This document shows, piece by piece, positions 7,349 to 10,264 of a stretch of DNA of 10,264 bases. Under the pieces are notes generated by a model. It was not told the DNA's origin. It made no database searches and saw only the letters and a list, made by a program, of their open reading frames with translations. Positions within the stretch are counted from its first letter, which is position 1. Each line of letters starts with the position of its first letter. The stretch is from an uncultured Thermoleophilia bacterium (GTDB lineage Bacteria; Actinomycetota; Thermoleophilia; UBA2241): NCBI GenBank assembly GCA_903921965.1, contig CAIXSE010000042.1, forward strand, positions 1 to 10,264, written 5' to 3'. The translations under genes were made by a program, and so were the position numbers.

Positions 7349-7636
7349 CTAGGCGCCGTCCTTGCCCAGGATCCGGGTGGTGAGCTCGGCGGTCTCGCCC
7401 GGCCGCAGCCCGCCCAGGACCGAAGCCTGTTCCTCCAGGTCGTCGGGATGCCACAACCGCGGCGCACTGGTGCCGACCAGCTCCTCGGGCGCCCACCCGA
7501 GCAGGGCCGTGACCGACGGCGAGACCCACTCGATCACGCCCTCGTTCGAGCCCTGGAAGAAGACGTCCATGGCGTGCCCGGCGATGAGACGGTAGAAGTC
7601 GTCGCGTGCGGGAGTCCGGTCCCGGTCGGACGACAC
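7349..7636 (-). CDS. N-terminal fragment of the interrupted kinase (partial PAS domain)
   Basis: This is the 95-codon piece ahead of the amber codon, starting at GTG 7636. It holds most of one PAS_3-type domain: FYRLIAGHAMDVFFQ, the EWVSPSVTALLG segment, WHPDD and KDG just before the stop. It lacks the last strands of the fold, so the peptide made on its own would be an incomplete PAS domain and probably unstable. It has a good ribosome site, unlike the downstream fragment, which supports this as the real start of the full kinase gene. Confidence 0.6.
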   Translation of the reverse strand: MSSDRDRTPARDDFYRLIAGHAMDVFFQGSNEGVIEWVSPSVTALLGWAPEELVGTSAPRLWHPDDLEEQASVLGGLRPGETAELTTRILGKDGA

Positions 7637-7702
7637 CGCTGCCCCCTCTCGTCACCCCGCCACGGCGACGGGTGCGCCGCAGCCCTGCAAGGAGTCTAGG
7701 GC

Positions 7703-7715
7703 TTCTCTATGAGAA
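7703..7715. promoter_or_regulatory. 13-bp inverted repeat, candidate operator
   Basis: TTCTC-TAT-GAGAA is a perfect 5-bp inverted repeat around three bases, in the AT-rich patch about 70 bp before the kinase start. Its composition is unlike the surrounding DNA, so it is less likely to be chance than a GC-rich repeat. It could be a dimeric repressor or activator site, or a small hairpin. No regulator is assigned. Confidence 0.35.
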
Positions 7716-7723
7716 TATCCATA

Positions 7724-7739
7724 TGTCCCCGCGCGGACA
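7724..7739. promoter_or_regulatory. 16-bp inverted repeat
   Basis: TGTCC, six bases (ccgcgc), then GGACA form a perfect 5-bp inverted repeat immediately beside the AT-rich palindrome at 7703-7715. The core is itself GC-rich and partly self-complementary, so a hairpin is also possible. It may be a second operator half or chance. Confidence 0.25.
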
Positions 7740-7812
7740 CGCGGCCGCGGCCGGCCCGGACGCCCGCGCGAAGTCACCGGCGGCACCTGTGGAGTATGTG
7801 GGGAGCGGCCGG

Positions 7813-7820
7813 TAGTATGG
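7813..7820 (+). promoter_or_regulatory. Candidate -10 element of the membrane-protein/UbiB operon
   Basis: TAGTATGG lies 43 bp before GTG 7864; its first six bases match TATAAT at four positions. With a 17-nt spacer the -35 would be TGGAGT, a weak match. The implied leader is about 40 nt. The same 8-mer occurs before the HisKA_3 kinase gene at 4925-4932 on the other strand. Confidence 0.35.
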
Positions 7821-7863
7821 GGCAGACGGACAGGGAGCCCGTCGCGCCGGAGGGAGGGTCCGC

Positions 7864-8520
7864 GTGCCGCGCAGCACGAAGAAGCACCTGCAGCTGCACT
7901 TCAGGGTGCGTCCCTTCCTCATGCGCTGGCTGGTGAGCGCCCTCACCCTCGCGGTCACGGTGCTGCTCGTGCCGCACGTCTACTTCACGGGCGACTGGCC
8001 GGTCCTCTCGTACCTCATCATCAGCGGCGTGTTCGGCCTGCTGAACGCCTTCATCAAGCCCCTGTTCCAGCTCCTGCTCCTGCCGCTCATCTTCGTCTCC
8101 TACGGACTCATCATCGTGGTGATCAACACGGTCGTGCTCTACCTGCTCAGCTGGATCTTCCCCGACCGCTTCCACGTGGAGCACCTGCTGTGGGCGATCG
8201 TCGGCGGTATCGTGAGCGGCATCGTCTTCACGGTGCTCGAGAACCTGTTCGGCCTGGCGCCGCCGATCATGCTCGCGGCGCCGGCGGACGTGCAACACCA
8301 GATCGACGAGGGCGGGCCGGGGCTCGTGGAGTCCGGGATCCTCAAGGTGGCCGGGCACGGGACCACGACCCACCTGGCGGCGACCGAGCCGCCGCAGGCC
8401 GAGGTGGCGGCCGCCATCCTCGACACGGTGGGTCCCGCCGAGCCGGCGGCGGCCGCACCGGGCGGCGCCGCGGCCGGCGGCGACGCGGCGGCCGGCGGCG
8501 AGCGGGAGGCGCCGCGATGA
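7864..8520 (+). CDS. Four-helix membrane protein, phage holin superfamily IV (PF04020-like), with extended C-terminal tail
   Basis: This 218-residue protein starts at GTG 7864, five bases after GGAGGGAGGG. A basic N-terminus is followed by hydrophobic segments at about 18-40, 46-62, 67-98 and 108-128. The core GLLNAFIKP...LLLPL...GLIIVVIN matches the signature of the mycobacterial four-TMS phage holin superfamily. Such proteins are widespread as chromosomal genes of unknown role, so lysis should not be assumed, and no phage gene is nearby. The family is usually about 110-130 residues; here roughly 90 more follow. That tail has a moderately conserved-looking stretch (130-190) and then an Ala/Gly/Pro-rich low-complexity end. 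Its stop overlaps the ATG of the UbiB-like gene by four bases (ATGA), a sign of translational coupling and probable joint function at the membrane. Confidence 0.85.
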   Translation: MPRSTKKHLQLHFRVRPFLMRWLVSALTLAVTVLLVPHVYFTGDWPVLSYLIISGVFGLLNAFIKPLFQLLLLPLIFVSYGLIIVVINTVVLYLLSWIFPDRFHVEHLLWAIVGGIVSGIVFTVLENLFGLAPPIMLAAPADVQHQIDEGGPGLVESGILKVAGHGTTTHLAATEPPQAEVAAAILDTVGPAEPAAAAPGGAAAGGDAAAGGEREAPR

Positions 8521-10250
8521 GACGCTCGTCGCTCGACAAGATACGTGAGGACGTCCGCCTGCAGCTCGTCTACAAGACGCTGCTGCGGTACGGGCTCGAC
8601 GCCGTGCTCGACCACAACGCCTGGGTCGGCGGCTTCCGTCACAAGATGGAGACGTGGGTGTGGCGGCTCCCCAAGGGCTGGGAGGAGCCGCCGCCGGCCG
8701 TCAAGATCCGCCTCATGCTCGAGGAGCTCGGCCCGACCTACGTGAAGATCGGGCAGATCGTCTCGAGCCAGGCGTCCATGCTGCCGGCCGACTGGGCCAC
8801 CGAGCTCACCAAGCTCCAGAGCGACGTGCCGCCGTTCCCGCCCGACCAGGTGCGCGAGGTCATCATCGACGAGCTCGGCGGACCGCCCGAAGAGCTGTAC
8901 GCCTCGTTCGAGCCCTACGCGTTCGCCGCGGCCTCCACGGCACAGGTGCACCGCGCCACGATGCACGACGGCACCACCGTGGCCGTCAAGGTGCAGCGCC
9001 CCGACATCCAGCACATGATCCGCGCCGACCTCGGCATCATGCTCAACGCCGCCAGGGTCGCGTCCAAGCGCTCCGAGACCGCCCGCTCGCTCGACATCTA
9101 CGGCATGATCGACCAGTTCTCGGCGGGCGTGCTCGAAGAGCTGGACTACAGCGGCGAGACGTACAACGCCCTCAAGCTCACCACGAACATGGCCGGCCTG
9201 CCCGGCATCCACGTCCCCACCATCTACACCGAGCTCTCCACCACCAAGATCATCACCCAGGAGTTCATCAAGGGCGTCAAGGTGAGCGATGTGGCGGCCA
9301 TCGAGAAGGCCGGCCTGGACAAGGCCGAGATCGCCCGCAACGCCCTGCGCGCCCTCATCAAGCAGCTCATCCTGGATGGCTTCTTCCACGCCGACCCGCA
9401 CCCCGGCAACCTGCTCGTCGACCTCGACACCGGCACGATGACGTTCATCGACCTCGGGATGATGGGCGAGCTCGACCTGCAGAAACGCCTGCGGCTCGCG
9501 CAGCTCATGGTCGTGGCGCAGGAGGGCAGCGTGGAGGGCATGGCGTCGGCCCTGGAGGGCATGAGCGTGCCCTTCCGCGGCGAGGTGGACAGCCGCGCGT
9601 TCCAGCGCGACTTCGCGCGGCGCGTGGGCCGCTACGTGGGGCACGGCCAGAAGGTCTCGTTCGGGCAGATCGCCAACGAGGGGTTCGACCTGCTGCGCGT
9701 GCACGGCCTGCGGCTCGACGCCGACCTCACCCTGGCCGTCAAGGCGCTGGTGCAGACCGAGAGCGTGGCCCGCGCGCTGTCGACCTCCAGCGGCCTGCTG
9801 GCCGAAGGCGTGCCGATGCTGCGCGACATGGCGCTCGACATGGTCACCGGCGAGCGCATCGTCAGCGAGGCCAAGAGGCAGCTCATCGGCATCGGCGGCC
9901 AGGTCATCGACCGCATCCCGTCGCTGAGCGAGGCGACCCTGAAGTGGCTCGACCAGTACCAGAAGGGCCGCTTCGAGATCACCATCGACACGTCGCAGCT
10001 CTCGCAGGAGGTGACGAAGCTGACCCGGCTCGGCCGCGAGCTGGTCATCGCCATCATCCTCGTCGGCATCATCATAGGGTCGGCGGTGGGCTCCTACGGC
10101 ATCGCGGCCGCAGGGCCCAAGGGCCAGATGTGGGACCTGCTCTCGCGCCTGGTGCCCATCATGCTCATCCTGGCGCTGCTCGTCGCCTTCTTCATCGTGC
10201 TGCGCCTCACCTGGCGCTGGCTGCGAGGGGCGGCGGCCGACGAAGACTGA
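8517..10250 (+). CDS. UbiB/ABC1/AarF-family atypical protein kinase-like ATPase
   Basis: The chosen start, ATG 8517, gives 577 residues, with GGGAGG seven bases upstream and a 4-bp overlap with the preceding gene. An in-frame extension upstream lies inside that gene and is rejected. Family marks are all present: the KxGQ motif (K77-Q80), the Ala-rich loop replacing the glycine loop (AAASTAQVH, 137-145), the ATP-site lysine K158 in VAVKVQRP, the ExD motif (E208, D210), the catalytic HADPHPGN (291-298) and D312 in the DLG that stands for DFG. Two membrane helices close the protein at about 507-531 and 545-565, as in many bacterial members. UbiB-family proteins support biosynthesis or transport of ubiquinone and other isoprenoid lipids through ATPase activity. 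The substrate here is unknown, and no quinone or lipid gene is in view to specify it. It probably works with the co-translated holin-like protein. Confidence 0.95.
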   Translation: MRRSSLDKIREDVRLQLVYKTLLRYGLDAVLDHNAWVGGFRHKMETWVWRLPKGWEEPPPAVKIRLMLEELGPTYVKIGQIVSSQASMLPADWATELTKLQSDVPPFPPDQVREVIIDELGGPPEELYASFEPYAFAAASTAQVHRATMHDGTTVAVKVQRPDIQHMIRADLGIMLNAARVASKRSETARSLDIYGMIDQFSAGVLEELDYSGETYNALKLTTNMAGLPGIHVPTIYTELSTTKIITQEFIKGVKVSDVAAIEKAGLDKAEIARNALRALIKQLILDGFFHADPHPGNLLVDLDTGTMTFIDLGMMGELDLQKRLRLAQLMVVAQEGSVEGMASALEGMSVPFRGEVDSRAFQRDFARRVGRYVGHGQKVSFGQIANEGFDLLRVHGLRLDADLTLAVKALVQTESVARALSTSSGLLAEGVPMLRDMALDMVTGERIVSEAKRQLIGIGGQVIDRIPSLSEATLKWLDQYQKGRFEITIDTSQLSQEVTKLTRLGRELVIAIILVGIIIGSAVGSYGIAAAGPKGQMWDLLSRLVPIMLILALLVAFFIVLRLTWRWLRGAAADED

Positions 10251-10264
10251 GAAGAAGGGGCGCC

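Larger units (their letters stand above)
4964..7636 (-). pseudogene. Five-PAS phytochrome-like sensor histidine kinase interrupted by in-frame TAG
   Basis: Read through, the frame from GTG 7636 to TGA 4964 encodes 889 residues plus one internal stop at codon 96 (TAG, minus strand 7349-7351). Five PAS domains lie at about 12-128, 141-257, 268-379, 387-502 and 522-632. A helix and a HisKA domain follow, with H679 in SYSVSHDLRAPLRAIDGF, the form seen in phytochrome-like kinases. The ATPase domain has N793 (NLLGNAWKFT), D823-D824 (DDGAGFD) and G2 GSGIGL (851-856). The stop sits inside PAS1: GKDGA before it and RWFRVRG after it are the two halves of a normal PAS strand, where Tyr or Trp would be expected. 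One base change explains it. There is no other frame damage and the kinase core is intact, so the lesion is recent, is read through, or is a sequence error. GAGGGGG lies about 6-7 nt before GTG 7636. The stop is followed by a 97-bp gap to the next kinase on the same strand. Confidence 0.8.
7637..7863. promoter_or_regulatory. Divergent intergenic region between kinase and membrane-protein operons
   Basis: These 227 bases separate the leftward interrupted kinase from the rightward two-gene operon. An AT-rich patch (about 7703-7726) stands out from the very GC-rich surroundings and carries two inverted repeats listed separately. A third, AGCCCT at 7681-7686 with AGGGCT at 7698-7703, has an 11-base spacer. 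The rightward -10 candidate is at 7813. On the minus strand TAGACT (7694-7699) could serve the kinase gene, but no matching -35 is evident. Confidence 0.45.

Noticed and set aside
7349..7351. Programmed recoding such as pyrrolysine or selenocysteine insertion at the TAG
   Set aside because: Selenocysteine uses TGA. Pyrrolysine in a PAS domain would be unprecedented to my knowledge and no decoding genes are visible. Mutation or sequencing error is simpler.
5039..7699. 886-codon open frame on the plus strand opposite the interrupted kinase
   Set aside because: It is the antisense image of the kinase codons, of biased composition and without motifs. The minus strand encodes clear PAS and kinase domains.
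8190..8516. Upstream extension of the UbiB-like gene
   Set aside because: The extra 109 codons lie inside the holin-like gene in another frame and are Arg/Gly-rich. ATG 8517 has a good ribosome site and matches the usual family start.
7864..8520. Prophage remnant based on the holin-like gene
   Set aside because: No endolysin, tail, capsid, integrase or attachment site is present, and this family is common as a chromosomal gene.
8139..9704. 521-codon minus-strand frame opposite the holin-like and UbiB-like genes
   Set aside because: The plus-strand UbiB motifs are complete. The minus frame has no domain and crosses a gene boundary.

Overview
The window comes from a very GC-rich bacterial genome. 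All clear genes use GTG or ATG starts with strong GGAGG-type ribosome sites. Composition and gene content (multi-PAS kinases, a NarL-type regulator, a four-helix holin-like protein beside a UbiB/AarF kinase) fit an actinobacterial lineage best, but no single sequence proves the phylum. I see no tRNA, rRNA, CRISPR array, transposase or integrase.

Positions 1-7636 form a sensory signal-transduction island. A PAS-domain protein runs leftward off the window edge (1-857, minus strand). Divergent from it is a NarL/FixJ response regulator (1114-1761, plus). Convergent with the regulator is a 1017-residue cytosolic histidine kinase with six PAS domains and a HisKA_3/HATPase core (1813-4866, minus), the kinase class that normally partners NarL-type regulators. 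Upstream of that kinase on the same strand lies a second one (4964-7636, minus) with five PAS domains but a different, phytochrome-like HisKA core. Its reading frame is cut by an in-frame TAG at 7349-7351, inside the first PAS domain, so it is a pseudogene, a readthrough gene or a sequencing error. At least 13 PAS domains are encoded here, with no transmembrane segment in the parts visible. The kinases share duplicated PAS-PAS-linker blocks, so the island looks built by copying input modules and joining them to different kinase cores.

Positions 7637-7863 are a divergent promoter region with an AT-rich patch and stacked inverted repeats. To the right is a two-gene plus-strand operon: a holin-family-IV-like four-helix membrane protein with an unusual long soluble tail (7864-8520), overlapping by 4 bp a UbiB/ABC1/AarF atypical kinase with a C-terminal membrane hairpin (8517-10250). 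These two probably act together at the membrane and are separate in function from the sensor island. The last 14 bases hold nothing recognisable.

The observations most worth checking are the amber interruption, the same PAS-PAS block on two unlike kinase cores, the cysteine-rich PAS domain at the left edge, and the holin-like/UbiB coupled pair. I do not see a clearly new class of system.
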